A DNA stretch of 64,000 bases from Pseudomonas sp. R4-35-07 (GTDB lineage Bacteria; Pseudomonadota; Gammaproteobacteria; Pseudomonadales; Pseudomonadaceae). A model generated the notes under the pieces. That model made no database searches. It worked only from the letters and a program-made list of their open reading frames with translations, and was not told where the DNA came from. Made by a program: the position numbers and the translations under genes. This document shows, piece after piece, positions 22,741-34,284 of this stretch. The DNA lies in assembly GCF_003852235.1 (NCBI RefSeq), contig NZ_CP027732.1, positions 4,712,001 to 4,776,000 of the forward strand. Direction: 5' to 3'. The first letter of the stretch is position 1. Each line of letters begins with the position of its first letter.

Positions 22741-23892
22741 TTACTTGATGGTCAGGGCTTCCAGCTTGCCGCTGTTGCCATACACATAAAGCATGTTACC
22801 CACCACCAGCGGACGCGCACGCAAGCCGTCGCTGTCGATACGCTCGCGACCTACAAAGCGACCGTCCACCTGGCTCAGCAGGTGCAGGTAGCCTTCGAAG
22901 TCACCGACCGCTACGTAGCTGGAAAAGACTTCCGGGGCCGACAGTTGACGGCGAGCCAGGGAGTCGTTGCTCCACAGTGCCGTGGTGGAACGCTCGTCGA
23001 CACTTTCAACGGTGCCGGACGCCAGGCTCACATAGACGCTGCCGAACCCTTGGGCGACACCGGCGTAGCTGGAAGCATCACGCTGCCAGTTGACCCGGCC
23101 GCTCTGCAGGTCCAGTGCCGCGACACGGCCCTGATAAGTGGCAACGTAGAGGGTCTCGCCGGACAGCAACAGGCCGCCGTCGATGTCCACCACGCGATCC
23201 AGCTCGGAGCGACCTTGCGGGATAGCTACGCGGGTTTCCCAGGCAGGCACGCCGTTCTGGGTATTCAGGGCGACCACTTTACCGGTCGACAGGCCCGCAA
23301 CGGCCAGATTGTTGGTCACAATCGGACCGCTGGTACCGCGCAAGGTCAACACGGCCGGGGTGCTGTCGTACAACCAGCGCTGGTTGCCGGTAGTCGCATC
23401 CAGACCGATCACACGGTCATCCTGGGTTTGCACCACGACGACATCGCCGTTGGTGGCAGGCGGTGCGAGGACTTCACTGGTCACGCGAGCGCGCCATTTC
23501 TCTTCACCGGTGCTGGAATCCAGGGCCACGACCTCACCCTTGAGCGTGCCGAGCATGACCATGCCGTAGCCCACGCCTACGGCGCCGGAAACAGGCAACT
23601 CAAGGTCTTTCTTCCACTTCACGTCACCGGTCATGCGGTCCAGGGAGGTCACGATGCCAGTGACGTCAGCGGCCACAATGTTGTCACCGTCAATTGCCGG
23701 TACCAGCATGTTGTAGGTTTCACCCTGACCGTCACCGATGGAGCGGCTCCACTGCTTTTGCAGGACCACTTCTTCCTTGAAGCTGGTCAGCTCCGCAGGC
23801 GGCAGTTCTTTTTTACTGTTGCTGCTGCAACCCGCGGCCAGAACGGCCAGAGCCAGCAATGCTGCATGTTTCCAACGGATCACGTCACGCAT
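22741..23892 (-). CDS. bamB: Outer membrane assembly lipoprotein BamB
   Basis: 383 aa. Lipoprotein of the BAM complex that inserts beta-barrel proteins. Start MRDVIRWKHAALLALAVLAA leads to the lipobox AAGC. The rest is an eight-bladed PQQ-type propeller with repeated 'VVALDSSTGEEKWR', 'VIGLDATTGNQRW', 'VAALDLQSGRVNW' motifs. Its start overlaps the end of the preceding TPR gene by 8 bases. Confidence 0.96.
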   Translation of the reverse strand: MRDVIRWKHAALLALAVLAAGCSSNSKKELPPAELTSFKEEVVLQKQWSRSIGDGQGETYNMLVPAIDGDNIVAADVTGIVTSLDRMTGDVKWKKDLELPVSGAVGVGYGMVMLGTLKGEVVALDSSTGEEKWRARVTSEVLAPPATNGDVVVVQTQDDRVIGLDATTGNQRWLYDSTPAVLTLRGTSGPIVTNNLAVAGLSTGKVVALNTQNGVPAWETRVAIPQGRSELDRVVDIDGGLLLSGETLYVATYQGRVAALDLQSGRVNWQRDASSYAGVAQGFGSVYVSLASGTVESVDERSTTALWSNDSLARRQLSAPEVFSSYVAVGDFEGYLHLLSQVDGRFVGRERIDSDGLRARPLVVGNMLYVYGNSGKLEALTIK

Positions 23893-24526
23893 CCCCTTTG
23901 GCCAAGTCGTCCAGCTTGATTTGTAAGCCACCGACCGCCGCTTCATCAGACAGCGCCGCCTTGGCTTTTTGGTACGCAGCATTGGCTTCGTCGGTACGGC
24001 CCAATTGGACCAACAGGTCGCCCTTGAGCTCTTCGCGAGTGGCTACAAATGCCTTGTCAGCATCGCCGTCGAGCAGTTTGAGTGCTTCGTCAGCCTTGTT
24101 CTGTGCCGCCAACACCTGTGCCAGGCGCTGACGTGCGATTTCACCCAGGGTCGGGTTGGTCGGTTTGTCGGCGATGGCCTTGAGCTCAGTGGCTGCATCA
24201 TCGAGCTTGCCGGTGTCGACCGCGACTTTCGCGACGAACAGGCTGCCGTACTGCGCGTAGGCAGTACCGCCAAATTCGTTCTTCAGCTTGCCGGCCAGGT
24301 CTGCCACTTGGGCAGGGTCGGGCTTGCCGTCCGGCGTCAGGGTAGTTTCCAGCAACTGCTGATAAACGATCGAGGCGCCCTGGGACTGGTTGGCCTGATA
24401 CTTGGTCCAGGCCTGCCAGCCGAACACCACCACTAAAGCCAGCAGACCGCCAGTAACCAGGGGCTTGCCGTTACGCTGCCACCAGTCCTTGAACTCGGCC
24501 AGTTGCTCATCATCAGTACTCGACAC
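23885..24526 (-). CDS. YfgM-type TPR membrane protein
   Basis: 213 aa with one N-terminal membrane helix (PLVTGGLLALVVVFGWQAW, about residues 22-40) after a short cytoplasmic DDEQLAEFKDWWQRNG segment, and a periplasmic TPR domain. YfgM is a SecYEG-associated protein linked to periplasmic chaperones. Lies between hisS and bamB as in other gamma-proteobacteria. Confidence 0.9.
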   Translation of the reverse strand: MSSTDDEQLAEFKDWWQRNGKPLVTGGLLALVVVFGWQAWTKYQANQSQGASIVYQQLLETTLTPDGKPDPAQVADLAGKLKNEFGGTAYAQYGSLFVAKVAVDTGKLDDAATELKAIADKPTNPTLGEIARQRLAQVLAAQNKADEALKLLDGDADKAFVATREELKGDLLVQLGRTDEANAAYQKAKAALSDEAAVGGLQIKLDDLAKGDA

Positions 24527-24567
24527 CCCAATACTCCTTAATCGCTAAATTCGGCTGTTCGACAGCT

Positions 24568-25857
24568 TCAACCCTGCACGACGCAGGTGGCCAGGTGCGC
24601 AGCGAGCGCATCAAAGGCAATGTTCTGTTGTTCGCCCTGACCACGCAGGGGTTTGAAACCTATCACTTGCTGGGCCAATTCGTCATCGCCGAGGATCAGC
24701 GCATACAACGCGCCGCTCTTGTCGGCTTTCTTGAACTGGCTCTTGAAGCTACCCGCACCGGCATTGATCTGCAGACGCAGGTTCGGCAGCTGGTCGCGCA
24801 CTTTTTCGCTCAGGGCCAACGCAGCCAGTTCGGCGGCCTCGCCAAAAGCACAAAGATACACGTCCACCTGACGGGAAATCTCTTCGGGCACTTGCTCCAG
24901 GGTCTCCAGCAGCAGGATCAGCCGCTCGATGCCCATAGCGAAACCCACGCCTGCGGTCGGCTTGCCGCCCATTTGCTCGACCAGGCCGTCGTAACGACCA
25001 CCGGCACACACGGTGCCTTGGGCGCCGAGTTTGTCGGTGACCCATTCGAACACGGTCTTGCTGTAGTAATCGAGGCCGCGCACCAGCTTCGGGTTGATCA
25101 CATACGGGATACCCGCCGCATCCAGGCGAGCCTTGAGGCCCTCGAAGTGCGTGCGGGATTCTTCGTCCAGGTAATCGGCCATTTTCGGCGCATCGACCAG
25201 CACGGCCTGGGTGTCGGCGTTCTTGGTATCAAGCACGCGCAACGGGTTGGTCTTCAGGCGGCGCTGGCTGTCTTCGTCCAATTTATCCAGGTGGGCAGAC
25301 AGGTACTCCACCAGGGCGACCCGGTAGCGGCCACGGGACTCACTGGTGCCCAGGCTGTTGAGTTCGAGCTTGACCGCGTCGCGGATGCCCAACTGGCCCC
25401 ACAGGCGCCAGGTCAGCACGATCAGTTCGGCGTCAATGTCCGGACCGTCCAGGTTGAAGACTTCACAACCGATCTGGTGGAACTGGCGATAACGGCCTTT
25501 CTGCGGACGCTCGTGGCGGAACATCGGGCCGATGTACCACAGTTTCTGGGTCTGGCCGCCACCAGTGATGCCATGCTCCAGCACAGCGCGAACGCACGCG
25601 GCGGTGCCTTCCGGACGCAGGGTCAGGGAGTCGCCGTTACGGTCTTCAAAGGTGTACATCTCTTTTTCGACGATGTCGGTCACTTCACCGATGGAGCGCT
25701 TGAACAGCTCGGTGAATTCAACGATCGGCATACGAATCTGCTTGTAACCGTAGTTATCCAGCAGGCGCGCGACCGTGCTCTCGAAATAGCGCCACAGTGG
25801 CGTCTGCTCCGGCAGGATGTCGTTCATGCCACGAATGGCTTGCAGAGACTTGCTCAC
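24568..25857 (-). CDS. hisS: Histidyl-tRNA synthetase
   Basis: 429 aa class II synthetase. Motif 2 is in [16 protein letters not shown], the His-specific loop in [15 protein letters not shown], and motif 3 in [17 protein letters not shown]-terminal anticodon-binding domain starts near residue 330. Start [16 protein letters not shown] is typical. 23 bases separate it from ispG upstream. Confidence 0.98.
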   Translation of the reverse strand: MSKSLQAIRGMNDILPEQTPLWRYFESTVARLLDNYGYKQIRMPIVEFTELFKRSIGEVTDIVEKEMYTFEDRNGDSLTLRPEGTAACVRAVLEHGITGGGQTQKLWYIGPMFRHERPQKGRYRQFHQIGCEVFNLDGPDIDAELIVLTWRLWGQLGIRDAVKLELNSLGTSESRGRYRVALVEYLSAHLDKLDEDSQRRLKTNPLRVLDTKNADTQAVLVDAPKMADYLDEESRTHFEGLKARLDAAGIPYVINPKLVRGLDYYSKTVFEWVTDKLGAQGTVCAGGRYDGLVEQMGGKPTAGVGFAMGIERLILLLETLEQVPEEISRQVDVYLCAFGEAAELAALALSEKVRDQLPNLRLQINAGAGSFKSQFKKADKSGALYALILGDDELAQQVIGFKPLRGQGEQQNIAFDALAAHLATCVVQG

Positions 25858-25880
25858 ATCAAATCCTTAAATTCGTTCAA

Positions 25881-26990
25881 TCAGCCGCGAGCGATCAGCG
25901 CTGCATCAGCGGCGACCTTTTCGGCCGCTTTCTGGCGGATCAGCTTTTCCAGCTCATCCACCAGATTGTCATTCGTCAATTTCTGCGACGGCTTGCCGTC
26001 GATATAAATCAGGTTCGGGGTACCGCCGGTCAAGCCCACATGTGCCTCTTTGGCTTCGCCCGGTCCGTTGACCACGCAACCGATCACCGCCACATCCAGC
26101 GGCACCAGCAGGTCTTCGAGACGCAACTCCAGGTCGTTCATGGTTTTCACCACGTCGAAGTTCTGCCGCGAGCAGCTCGGACAGGCAATGAAGTTGATGC
26201 CACGGGAACGCAAACGCAGGGATTTGAGAATGTCGTAACCGACCTTCACTTCCTCTACGGGGTCTGCCGCCAGAGAGATGCGGATAGTATCGCCAATCCC
26301 TTCGGCGAGCAGCATACCGAGACCCACCGCAGATTTCACTGTGCCTGAGCGTAAACCGCCCGCTTCAGTAATGCCCAGGTGCAGCGGCTGTACGATTTCC
26401 TTGGCCAGCAGGCGGTAGGCTTCTACGGCCATGAACACGTCGGAAGCCTTTACGCTGACCTTGAAGTCCTGGAAATTCAGGCGTTCGAGGTGTTCAACGT
26501 GGCGCAGGGCCGACTCGACCAGCGCCGCAGGGGTCGGCTCGCCGTATTTCTTTTGCAGGTCTTTTTCCAGCGACCCGGCGTTAACGCCGATGCGGATGGG
26601 AATGCCGCGATCACGGGCCGCATCGACCACAGCGCGCACACGGTCTTCACGACCGATGTTGCCCGGGTTGATGCGCAGGCAGTCCACGCCCAGTTCGGCT
26701 ACGCGCAACGCAATCCTGTAGTCGAAGTGAATGTCGGCAACCAGTGGCACCTTGACCAATTGCTTGATACGGCCGAACGCTTCAGCAGCGTCCATGTCCG
26801 GTACGGAAACCCGCACGATGTCCACGCCAGCCGCTTCCAGACGATTGATCTGGGCGACGGTGGCGGCCACGTCATTGGTGTCGCTGTTGGTCATGCTCTG
26901 CACCGCGATGGGGGCATCGCCGCCCACCGGCACCGAGCCGACCCAGATCTTGCGCGATACGCGACGTTTGATTGGAGATTCGCCGTGCAT
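25881..26990 (-). CDS. ispG: 4-hydroxy-3-methylbut-2-en-1-yl diphosphate synthase
   Basis: 369 aa. Fe-S enzyme of the MEP isoprenoid pathway that converts ME-cPP to HMBPP. The N-terminal TIM barrel begins [19 protein letters not shown]; the three cluster Cys are in [12 protein letters not shown] and [11 protein letters not shown]. 2 bases separate it from rodZ. Confidence 0.97.
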   Translation of the reverse strand: MHGESPIKRRVSRKIWVGSVPVGGDAPIAVQSMTNSDTNDVAATVAQINRLEAAGVDIVRVSVPDMDAAEAFGRIKQLVKVPLVADIHFDYRIALRVAELGVDCLRINPGNIGREDRVRAVVDAARDRGIPIRIGVNAGSLEKDLQKKYGEPTPAALVESALRHVEHLERLNFQDFKVSVKASDVFMAVEAYRLLAKEIVQPLHLGITEAGGLRSGTVKSAVGLGMLLAEGIGDTIRISLAADPVEEVKVGYDILKSLRLRSRGINFIACPSCSRQNFDVVKTMNDLELRLEDLLVPLDVAVIGCVVNGPGEAKEAHVGLTGGTPNLIYIDGKPSQKLTNDNLVDELEKLIRQKAAEKVAADAALIARG

Positions 26991-26992
26991 GA

Positions 26993-27976
26993 CTATTGTC
27001 CCAACTTGAGGCGAGCTGTCTCGCCACTGGTGAACGGCGCCACGTCCACAGGCTGGCCGTTGTAGGCCACTTGCGCGCCACGGGCGAAGCCCAGACGCAG
27101 CGTCAGAGGAGGCTTGCCGCCCTGGTCAAGCGTATCTCCCTTACGCTTGAGACCGCTGAACAGCACTTTGCCGTTGCCATCGGTGACTTGCGTCCAGCAG
27201 TCGGCAACGAAGGTGATCTGTACGCGCCCGTCACCGGCGATCAATGCGGGCGTGGTGGGCGGCGAAATGGCGGGCGCAGCCGGTGCGGCCGGCGCTGGCG
27301 CCTGTGCCGGAGCGGCTGCTGCAGGGGCCTGGGTAACCGGCGCTGCTGGAGCCGGAGCGGGTACGGCCGCAGTCGCAGCAGGTGCGCTGCCGGCGTCTGG
27401 AGCCGGCTGTTCGACGGGGGCAGGCGCTTGCGGCGCAGCTTGTGATTCGGCAACCGCCTGGTCTTCCGGCTCATCCAGCGGATGAATCTGGGTGGTGCCG
27501 TCGGCGCTTTCGACTTCGACGTGTTCCAGGGCGTTGCTGGTCAGGTCTTTATTGCGCTGGGAGGCCTGGTCTTGCCACCAGACGAAACCACCGCCGATCA
27601 CCGCAACCAACAGCAACAGGCTGACGATGCGCAAAATCGTGTGGGAAACCCGAGTGGGCTCTTCGATACGCCCAAGGCCATGGACGTTACTGCCCTGGGA
27701 GTCGGTGCCGGTGTACTGGTCGAACGCCTGGACCAACGCGGTCTGGTCGATGCCCAGCAATTTGGCATAGGCGCGGATATAGCCGCGGGCAAACGTGTGC
27801 CCAGGCAGTTTGTCGAACGCGCCAGCCTCGAGGTTGGCCAGGGAGGTGCTGGTCAAATTGAGCTTGAGGGCCACTTCCGCCAGCGACCAACCATTGCTTT
27901 CGCGGGCCTGACGCAAGGTCTCGCCTGGGTTGACGCGATTAGCTGCTACAACTTCCGGGTGCGCGGCTTTCATCAT
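26993..27976 (-). CDS. rodZ: Cell-shape protein RodZ
   Basis: 327 aa. Cytoplasmic HTH (about 15-80, [20 protein letters not shown]), juxtamembrane basic stretch, one membrane helix ([20 protein letters not shown], about 114-133), a Pro/Ala-rich periplasmic linker (about 180-245), and a C-terminal DUF4115 beta domain ([19 protein letters not shown]). Anchors MreB in rod-shaped cells. Tandem ATG codons sit over the pilF stop (ATGATG), so the start may be 3 bases later. Confidence 0.95.
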   Translation of the reverse strand: MMKAAHPEVVAANRVNPGETLRQARESNGWSLAEVALKLNLTSTSLANLEAGAFDKLPGHTFARGYIRAYAKLLGIDQTALVQAFDQYTGTDSQGSNVHGLGRIEEPTRVSHTILRIVSLLLLVAVIGGGFVWWQDQASQRNKDLTSNALEHVEVESADGTTQIHPLDEPEDQAVAESQAAPQAPAPVEQPAPDAGSAPAATAAVPAPAPAAPVTQAPAAAAPAQAPAPAAPAAPAISPPTTPALIAGDGRVQITFVADCWTQVTDGNGKVLFSGLKRKGDTLDQGGKPPLTLRLGFARGAQVAYNGQPVDVAPFTSGETARLKLGQ

Positions 27977-28731
27977 TGCTCCGACAGGTATTGCTGATAT
28001 TCCGGCGTACCGGGATAGAGTCGTTCGAGTTGCTGGCCAAAACGTGCGGCCGTGTCGCGTTCTTCATGAACCGTCGCCAGGCGCACACCGAGCAACAGAC
28101 TACGTGCATTGTGCCCGCTGAGCCGGCTGAAACGCTCGTAATAGTCGCGTGCCGGCACATAATGCCTGTCTTCGTAAGACAACTCAGCCATTTCAAGCAA
28201 AGCGCGTGGCTGGCGAGCGTTCAGGAGCAGGGCTTTTTCCAGTTGCTGGCGCGCAAGCTCGCGCTGGCCGAGGTGTACCGACGTCACCCCAAGGTTCTCG
28301 AAGACGCGCGAACGCTCAGGATAAAGGGTATCGGTACTGGCCTGCCGGAAATAAACGGCGGCCTGCTCATAACGCTTCTGCTCGAACAGGAAGCTGCCGT
28401 AGTTGTTCAGCAACCGGGCGTCGCCAGGACGGGAAGCCAGCGCCTTGGTGAAATACTGATCTGCCAACTCGGGCTCGGCCTGCGCCTTGAACACCAGCGC
28501 CAGCGCGGCATTGGCATCAGCATCATCGGCCTCCAGCTCGAGGGCCTTTTTCAAGGGCACCTTGGCCTGCTCGTTCATGCCTTGTTGCACATAGCCCAAG
28601 CCCAGTTGCACATAGGCCGCTCGCGCCGCGTCACGACCCTTGCCGGTTTGCAAAGGGCTGTCATGGCCCGATGAAACACAACCGGTCGCAAGACCGGTAA
28701 CAAGCAACAGCAGCGCAAGGCGCAAGGGCAT
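27973..28731 (-). CDS. pilF: Type IV pilus biogenesis lipoprotein PilF/PilW
   Basis: 252 aa. Signal peptide with lipobox VTGLATGC, then about six TPR repeats (AAYVQLGLGYVQQGMNEQAK, DADANAALALVFKAQAEP and so on). The pilotin that helps the PilQ secretin assemble in the outer membrane. Located between rlmN and rodZ, the conserved place for this gene. Confidence 0.94.
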   Translation of the reverse strand: MPLRLALLLLVTGLATGCVSSGHDSPLQTGKGRDAARAAYVQLGLGYVQQGMNEQAKVPLKKALELEADDADANAALALVFKAQAEPELADQYFTKALASRPGDARLLNNYGSFLFEQKRYEQAAVYFRQASTDTLYPERSRVFENLGVTSVHLGQRELARQQLEKALLLNARQPRALLEMAELSYEDRHYVPARDYYERFSRLSGHNARSLLLGVRLATVHEERDTAARFGQQLERLYPGTPEYQQYLSEQ

Positions 28732-28743
28732 AGAGGTCCTCTC

Positions 28744-29892
28744 TCAGTTTCGATTTGCAGCGCTTTGCGGTGCATCGTCGGCGGCGCTCAACTCACGCAC
28801 GGCGATGTAACGCTCACTGCGACGGGTGCGATCCAGCACCTGCCCTACCAATTGGCCACAGGCGGCGTCGATGTCTTCACCGCGGGTGGTGCGGACGGTG
28901 ACGTTGTAGCCGGCCTGGTGCAGTTGATCCTGGAAACGGCGGATGGCGTTGTTGCTCGGCCGCTCGTAGCCAGAATGGGGAAACGGGTTGAACGGAATCA
29001 GGTTGATCTTGCACGGGGTGTTCTTGAGCAGCTCGATCATCTCAACCGCGTGCTCGACCTTGTCGTTGATGTCCTTGAGCATGGTGTACTCAATGGTCAG
29101 CACACGCTTCTCGCCCAAAGTCGCCATGTAGCGCTGGCAAGATTCGAGCAGCATCTTAAGCGGATACTTCTTGTTGATCGGCACCAATTGGTTACGCAAT
29201 GCGTCATTCGGTGCGTGCAGCGACAACGCCAGGGAAACGTCGATGTGCTTGGCCAGCTCATCGATCATCGGTACCACGCCGGAGGTCGACAGGGTCACAC
29301 GGCGCTTGGAGATGCCGTAGCCCAGGTCGTCCATCATCAGGTGCATGGCCGCAATCACGTTGTCGAAGTTCAGCAGCGGCTCACCCATGCCCATCATCAC
29401 CACGTTGGTGATGGCACGGTCGACGGTCGCCGGGACGCTGCCAAAGGATTTGTTGGCAATCCACACCTGGCCGATGACTTCGGCGGCGGTGAGGTTGCTA
29501 TTGAAGCCTTGCTTGCCGGTGGAGCAGAAACTGCAGTCCAGGGCACAGCCTGCCTGGGACGAAACGCATAAGGTGCCGCGCTTGCCCTGGGGAATGTACA
29601 CGGTCTCGACGCAGCTGCCGGACGCCACGCGCACCACCCACTTACGGGTGCCATCGGTGGAGATGTCTTCGCTGACTACTTCAGGACCACGCACCTCAGC
29701 AATAGCCTTTAGCTTATCGCGCAAGGCCTTGCTGACGTTCGTCATGGCGTCGAAATCGTCGACGCCAAAGTGGTGAATCCACTTCATTACCTGACCGGCA
29801 CGGAAACGCTTCTCCCCGATTGAGTCGAAGAATTTCTCCATTTCCGGCTGAGTCAGACCCAGCAGGTTGGTTTTAACAGTCGATGTTGTCAT
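28744..29892 (-). CDS. rlmN: Dual-specificity 23S rRNA/tRNA methyltransferase RlmN
   Basis: 382 aa radical-SAM enzyme that methylates A2503 of 23S rRNA and A37 of some tRNAs. The cluster motif is [17 protein letters not shown] (CxxxCxxC); [13 protein letters not shown] follows. The C-terminal Cys needed for catalysis is in DIDAACGQL. 29 bases separate it from ndk upstream. Confidence 0.97.
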   Translation of the reverse strand: MTTSTVKTNLLGLTQPEMEKFFDSIGEKRFRAGQVMKWIHHFGVDDFDAMTNVSKALRDKLKAIAEVRGPEVVSEDISTDGTRKWVVRVASGSCVETVYIPQGKRGTLCVSSQAGCALDCSFCSTGKQGFNSNLTAAEVIGQVWIANKSFGSVPATVDRAITNVVMMGMGEPLLNFDNVIAAMHLMMDDLGYGISKRRVTLSTSGVVPMIDELAKHIDVSLALSLHAPNDALRNQLVPINKKYPLKMLLESCQRYMATLGEKRVLTIEYTMLKDINDKVEHAVEMIELLKNTPCKINLIPFNPFPHSGYERPSNNAIRRFQDQLHQAGYNVTVRTTRGEDIDAACGQLVGQVLDRTRRSERYIAVRELSAADDAPQSAANRN

Positions 29893-29921
29893 GGATTCAC
29901 CCTCACTCTTTAAGCCGATGC

Positions 29922-30347
29922 TTAGCGAGCGGTTACTTCGGTAGCTGCGAAGAAGTACGAGATTTCGCGAGCAGCAGCGGCTTCGGAGTCCGAACCGTGT
30001 ACAGCGTTAGCGTCGATGGATTCAGCGAAGTCAGCACGGATGGTGCCGGCAGCAGCTTCTTTAGGGTTGGTAGCGCCCATCAGCTCACGGTTCAGAGCGA
30101 TAGCGTTTTCGCCTTCCAGAACCTGAACAACAACAGGACCGGAGATCATGAAGGCAACCAGGTCGCCGAAAAAGCCACGAGCGCTGTGCTCAGCGTAGAA
30201 GCCTTCAGCTTCAGCCTTGGACAGTTGCTTGAGTTTCGAAGCTACAACCTTCAGGCCGGCTTTTTCGAAACGAGTGGTGATCTCGCCGATGACGTTTTTT
30301 GCAACAGCGTCAGGCTTGATGATGGAGAAAGTACGTTGAACAGCCAT
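29922..30347 (-). CDS. ndk: Nucleoside diphosphate kinase
   Basis: 141 aa, standard length. Transfers phosphate from ATP to NDPs through a phospho-His intermediate; the His is in [12 protein letters not shown]. Start [20 protein letters not shown] is unmistakable. Codon use is highly biased, as expected of an abundant protein. Confidence 0.98.
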   Translation of the reverse strand: MAVQRTFSIIKPDAVAKNVIGEITTRFEKAGLKVVASKLKQLSKAEAEGFYAEHSARGFFGDLVAFMISGPVVVQVLEGENAIALNRELMGATNPKEAAAGTIRADFAESIDANAVHGSDSEAAAAREISYFFAATEVTAR

Positions 30348-30371
30348 GGTGTAACTCCAGAAACGATAATT

Positions 30372-30406
30372 TACGAAAAATTAAACCCGCGAATTATACG
30401 CGGGTT
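30372..30406 (-). terminator. Terminator of the isc operon
   Basis: Minus-strand stem AACCCGCG-TATAATT-CGCGGGTT followed by TAATTTTT. It lies 34 bases after the iscX stop and before the ndk start. Confidence 0.88.
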
Positions 30407-30439
30407 ATTGGGTATTGCCTAACTGCGTAAAAAGGCGGC

Positions 30440-30643
30440 TCAGTCGTCTGCTTCTTCGATCCACAGACGTTGAATCGCCTCCAGAACCTTTTCGCCACCC
30501 CGGTCCGGGATGTCATCGAATTCCGGCAGCGCCATCACGAGGTTGCGCAGCTTGACGAAGTTCACTGTCAGAGGATTGACCTCAGGATGAGCTTCAGCAA
30601 GTTGTATAGCGATTTCTTGTACATCAACCCATTTCAGGCTCAT
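30440..30643 (-). CDS. iscX: Fe-S assembly protein IscX
   Basis: 67 aa acidic protein, start MSLKWVDVQEIAIQLAEAHP. Binds IscS and modulates cluster assembly, possibly as an iron sensor. Six codons upstream in frame are not family-like. Last gene of the isc operon, 14 bases after fdx. Confidence 0.95.
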   Translation of the reverse strand: MSLKWVDVQEIAIQLAEAHPEVNPLTVNFVKLRNLVMALPEFDDIPDRGGEKVLEAIQRLWIEEADD

Positions 30644-30657
30644 GACATTTCCTTGAA

Positions 30658-30999
30658 TCAATGCGGCGCTTCGGCCGCATGGTTGAGCGAATATTTCGGG
30701 ATTTCGACCGTAATGTCTTCAGTGCCGACCTTGGCCTGACAGCTTAGGCGAGAAGTCGCTTCCAGGCCCCAGGCGCGGTCAAGAAAGTCTTCTTCCAGCT
30801 CATCGGCCTCTTCCAGGCTATTGAAGCCTTCACGGATGATGCAGTGGCAGGTGGTGCAGGCACACACACCGCCGCAGGCGCTCTCGATCTCGATGTGGTT
30901 GTCGTGGGCGACTTCAAGGATGGACTTGCCGGTCTCAGCCTCCACGACCATACCGTCCGGGCAATGCTCGGCGTGTGGCAGAAAAATGATCTGCGGCAT
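30658..30999 (-). CDS. fdx: [2Fe-2S] ferredoxin, ISC type
   Basis: 113 aa adrenodoxin-type ferredoxin. Cluster ligands C42, C48, C51 and C87 are seen in ESACGGVCACTTC and RLSCQAK, matching the C-x5-C-x2-C-x35-C pattern. Supplies electrons for cluster assembly. 3 bases after hscA. Confidence 0.97.
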   Translation of the reverse strand: MPQIIFLPHAEHCPDGMVVEAETGKSILEVAHDNHIEIESACGGVCACTTCHCIIREGFNSLEEADELEEDFLDRAWGLEATSRLSCQAKVGTEDITVEIPKYSLNHAAEAPH

Positions 31000-31002
31000 C
31001 AG

Positions 31003-32865
31003 TTAATCCTCAAGTTCATTCAGGTTGCGGCCCGCCAGGGCGGCTTTTACCGACTGGTCCATACGACGGGCGGCAAAGGCATCGGTCACTTGCGACAGAC
31101 GCTTGGTCTGCTGCTCGATGGCGTAACCATCGGTGCCTTTCATGAGTTCGGCCAGCTCCTGCATCTGCAGGTCGATGACCATGCGCTCCTCGCTATCCAA
31201 CAGGCGCTCGCCGTCAGCCTCAAGGGCGCCCTGCACCGCTTCGAGCAGGCGCTGGGCGTCGACTTGCTGCTCACGCAACACACGGGCGACCTTGTCGTCG
31301 CTGGCATATTGGAACGAGTCCTTGAGCATCTTGGCGATTTCGCCGTCAGTCAGCCCGTAGGACGGCTTGACCTGGATGCTGGCTTCAACGCCTGAGGCCA
31401 ACTCGCGCGCAGCCACGCTGAGCAGGCCGTCGGCGTCCACTTGGTAAGTCACGCGAATCTTCGCCGCGCCCGCCACCATGGCCGGGATACCGCGCAATTC
31501 AAAGCGCGCCAGGGAGCGGCAGTCGCTGATCAGCTCGCGCTCGCCTTGCAGCACATGGATCATCATGGCCGTCTGGCCATCTTTGTAGGTGGTGAAGTCC
31601 TGGGCGCGGGCGACGGGAATGGTGGTGTTGCGTGGAATCACCTTTTCCATCAGGCCGCCCATGGTTTCCAGGCCCAGGGACAACGGAATCACATCAAGCA
31701 GCAGCAATTCGCCACCATCGCGCTTGTTGCCGGCCAGGGTATCGGCCTGGATCGCAGCACCAATTGCGACGACTTGGTCCGGGTCGATTTCAGTCAACGG
31801 CTGGCGGCCAAAGGCTTGGGCGACGGCTTCACGCACACGCGGAACACGGGTGGAGCCGCCCACCATGACCACGGCACCGACGTCTTCCAGTTCGATACCG
31901 GAGTCTCGCACCGCGCGGCGGCAGGCTTTCAGACTGCGGGCGACCATGGGCTCGATCAACGCATCGAAGGCTTCGCGCGTCAGTTGGGCCGACCAGGTGC
32001 CGTAGGAAACTTCAACAGTTGCAGCATCCGTCAGCGCTTCCTTGGCGGCGCAGGCGGTTTGCAGCAGGCTGCGCTGTGCACCTGGGTCCAGGTCGGCAGA
32101 CAAGCCCGCACTGCTGATAATCCAGCTCGCGATGGCGTGATCAAAGTCGTCACCGCCGAGGGCGCTGTCGCCGCCGGTGGCCAGCACTTCAAAGACGCCG
32201 CCGGTCAGGCGCAGGATTGAAATATCAAAGGTGCCGCCGCCCAGGTCGTAAATCGCGACCAGGCCTTCAGCATGCTGATCCAGGCCGTAAGCCACAGCAG
32301 CCGCAGTCGGCTCGTTGAGTAGGCGCAGCACGTTCAGACCGGCGAGTTTCGCCGCGTCCTTGGTGGCTTGGCGCTGCGCGTCATCGAAATACGCCGGAAC
32401 GGTGATCACCGCACCGACCAGTTCGCCGCCCAAGGTGGTTTCCGCACGTTGGCGCAGCACCTTGAGGATATCGGCTGACACTTCCACCGGGCTTTTCGGG
32501 CCTTGGACGGTGTCGATGAACGGCATATGGGATTCGCCGCCGACAAAGCGGTACGGCAGCTGGTCGCCCAATTGCTTGACGTCGGACAACCCACGGCCCA
32601 TCAAGCGCTTGACCGACAGCACGGTGTTCAAGGGGTCGGTAGACGCTGCCAGCTTGGCCGACTCGCCCACTTCGATGCGGTCGGCGTGATAACGCACGGC
32701 GGATGGCAGGATCACCTGGCCATCGGCATCGGGCAGTGGCTCGGACAGGCCGCTGCGCAAGGCAGCGACCAGGGAATTGGTGGTGCCCAGGTCAATCCCG
32801 ACCGCCAGGCGACGCTGGTGCGGTTGAGGGCTTTGGCCGGGTTCGGCGATTTGCAGTAGAGCCAT
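31003..32865 (-). CDS. hscA: Hsp70-type chaperone HscA
   Basis: 620 aa. Specialised Hsp70 that, with HscB, helps transfer clusters from IscU. Phosphate-binding [12 protein letters not shown] at the N-terminus, [14 protein letters not shown] in the ATPase core, and the substrate-binding domain from about residue 385. The start [20 protein letters not shown] has the extended N-terminus usual for HscA. Confidence 0.97.
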   Translation of the reverse strand: MALLQIAEPGQSPQPHQRRLAVGIDLGTTNSLVAALRSGLSEPLPDADGQVILPSAVRYHADRIEVGESAKLAASTDPLNTVLSVKRLMGRGLSDVKQLGDQLPYRFVGGESHMPFIDTVQGPKSPVEVSADILKVLRQRAETTLGGELVGAVITVPAYFDDAQRQATKDAAKLAGLNVLRLLNEPTAAAVAYGLDQHAEGLVAIYDLGGGTFDISILRLTGGVFEVLATGGDSALGGDDFDHAIASWIISSAGLSADLDPGAQRSLLQTACAAKEALTDAATVEVSYGTWSAQLTREAFDALIEPMVARSLKACRRAVRDSGIELEDVGAVVMVGGSTRVPRVREAVAQAFGRQPLTEIDPDQVVAIGAAIQADTLAGNKRDGGELLLLDVIPLSLGLETMGGLMEKVIPRNTTIPVARAQDFTTYKDGQTAMMIHVLQGERELISDCRSLARFELRGIPAMVAGAAKIRVTYQVDADGLLSVAARELASGVEASIQVKPSYGLTDGEIAKMLKDSFQYASDDKVARVLREQQVDAQRLLEAVQGALEADGERLLDSEERMVIDLQMQELAELMKGTDGYAIEQQTKRLSQVTDAFAARRMDQSVKAALAGRNLNELED

Positions 32866-32916
32866 GGTAATCAGGTCTTATCTGTCTATCAGGCGTGCAT
32901 CACGGGCAGCACTGGG

Positions 32917-33438
32917 TTAATCGTCGAGGCGCTCTTCTAGCTGGCGCACTTCGTAGGTGAGCTTGTCGAGAAACTGCATGCGCCGCATCAGGCGCTCGGC
33001 CTGCTCGCGTTGCGCCGCATCATCCCAACAGGCTGCAAAGCTTTCGTTGAGCTCATCCTGGGCGGTTTTCAGACGCCGCTTGAAGACCACGACGCCAGCC
33101 ACATCGGCTTCGTCCTGCAACTCTTCAAGTTCTTCGCGCCACTGCATCTGTTGCATCAGGAAGTCCGGGTCATGCACGGTGACTTCCATCGGCAACTCAC
33201 CGCCCTTCATCGCAAGCAAATAACGCGCGCGCTTGGGGGGGCTTTTCAGCGTCTGATAGGCTTCGTTGAGGCTGGCCGATTGCTCCAGCGCCAGGCGTTG
33301 CTCACGCTCGGAAGCGTCAGCGAAACGGTCCGGATGCACGCCACGCGCCAATTCTCGATAGCGCGTGGCAAGCTGCTCGAGGTCCAGCCGAAAGCTCGGT
33401 TGCAACTCGAATAAAGCGAAATGACAAGGAGTACCCAC
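32917..33438 (-). CDS. hscB: J-domain co-chaperone HscB
   Basis: 173 aa, matching the family, with a GTG start ([14 protein letters not shown]) preceded by GAGG. The J domain has the HPD motif in [11 protein letters not shown]; the C-terminal three-helix bundle that binds IscU follows (about 95-173). The frame is open 13 codons further upstream without support. Confidence 0.95.
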   Translation of the reverse strand: MGTPCHFALFELQPSFRLDLEQLATRYRELARGVHPDRFADASEREQRLALEQSASLNEAYQTLKSPPKRARYLLAMKGGELPMEVTVHDPDFLMQQMQWREELEELQDEADVAGVVVFKRRLKTAQDELNESFAACWDDAAQREQAERLMRRMQFLDKLTYEVRQLEERLDD

Positions 33439-33446
33439 AAGAAGCC

Positions 33447-33770
33447 TCAGATGTTGAAGCTTTCGCCGCAGCCACATTCACCGCGTACGTTGGGGTTGTT
33501 GAACTTGAAGCCTTCGTTCAACCCTTCCTTGACGAAATCGAGCTCGGTGCCGTCCAGGTAGGTCAGGCTCTTTGGGTCGATGATCACTTTCTCGCCGTGA
33601 CTTTCGAACACCTGATCCTCTTCAACCACCTCGTCGACAAACTCCAGCACGTAGGCAAGGCCGGAACAGCCCGTGGTGCGAACACCCAGACGAATCCCCT
33701 CACCTTTACCGCGCCCATTCAGGGAGCGGCGAATGTGCTGCGCAGCCGCTTCTGTCATGCTGATAGCCAT
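33447..33770 (-). CDS. iscA: A-type Fe-S carrier IscA
   Basis: 107 aa. The three conserved Cys are in [13 protein letters not shown] and [11 protein letters not shown]. Carries assembled clusters or iron to targets. Start [17 protein letters not shown]. Sits between iscU and hscB. Confidence 0.97.
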   Translation of the reverse strand: MAISMTEAAAQHIRRSLNGRGKGEGIRLGVRTTGCSGLAYVLEFVDEVVEEDQVFESHGEKVIIDPKSLTYLDGTELDFVKEGLNEGFKFNNPNVRGECGCGESFNI

Positions 33771-33798
33771 CGTTGACTCCTTACTCGTCGCCAAATAC

Positions 33799-34185
33799 TT
33801 AGATCAAGCCTTTCTTCTGCTTGTAGTCGCGAACGGCCGCCTTGATGGCGTCTTCGGCGAGTACCGAGCAGTGAATTTTCACCGGTGGCAGGGCCAGTTC
33901 TTCGGCCAGCTGGGTGTTGCTGATGGTGACAGCCTCATCCAGGGTCTTGCCTTTCATCCATTCGGTCGCCAGGGAGCTGGAGGCGATGGCCGAACCGCAG
34001 CCGTAGGTCTTGAACTTGGCGTCTTCGATAACGCCAGCGTCGTTGACCTTGATCTGCAGGCGCATCACATCGCCGCACGCCGGAGCGCCAACCATGCCAG
34101 TGCCGACATCAGGATCTTCCGCGTTCATCTTGCCGACGTTGCGCGGGTTTTCGTAGTGGTCGATGACCTTTTCGCTGTAAGCCAT
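33799..34185 (-). CDS. iscU: Fe-S cluster scaffold IscU
   Basis: 128 aa. Cluster ligands in [25 protein letters not shown] and [12 protein letters not shown], plus the HscA recognition region around ELALPPVKI. Scaffold on which IscS-derived sulfur and iron combine. Confidence 0.98.
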   Translation of the reverse strand: MAYSEKVIDHYENPRNVGKMNAEDPDVGTGMVGAPACGDVMRLQIKVNDAGVIEDAKFKTYGCGSAIASSSLATEWMKGKTLDEAVTISNTQLAEELALPPVKIHCSVLAEDAIKAAVRDYKQKKGLI

Positions 34186-34284
34186 GGTACTGAATCCTCA
34201 CTCATCAGGGCCGCTCTGGAACCCTGTAGACACGCCTGCGTTTTCCGCCACGTTCCTACAGAGCTTGGGTGGCGGCTTCTATAT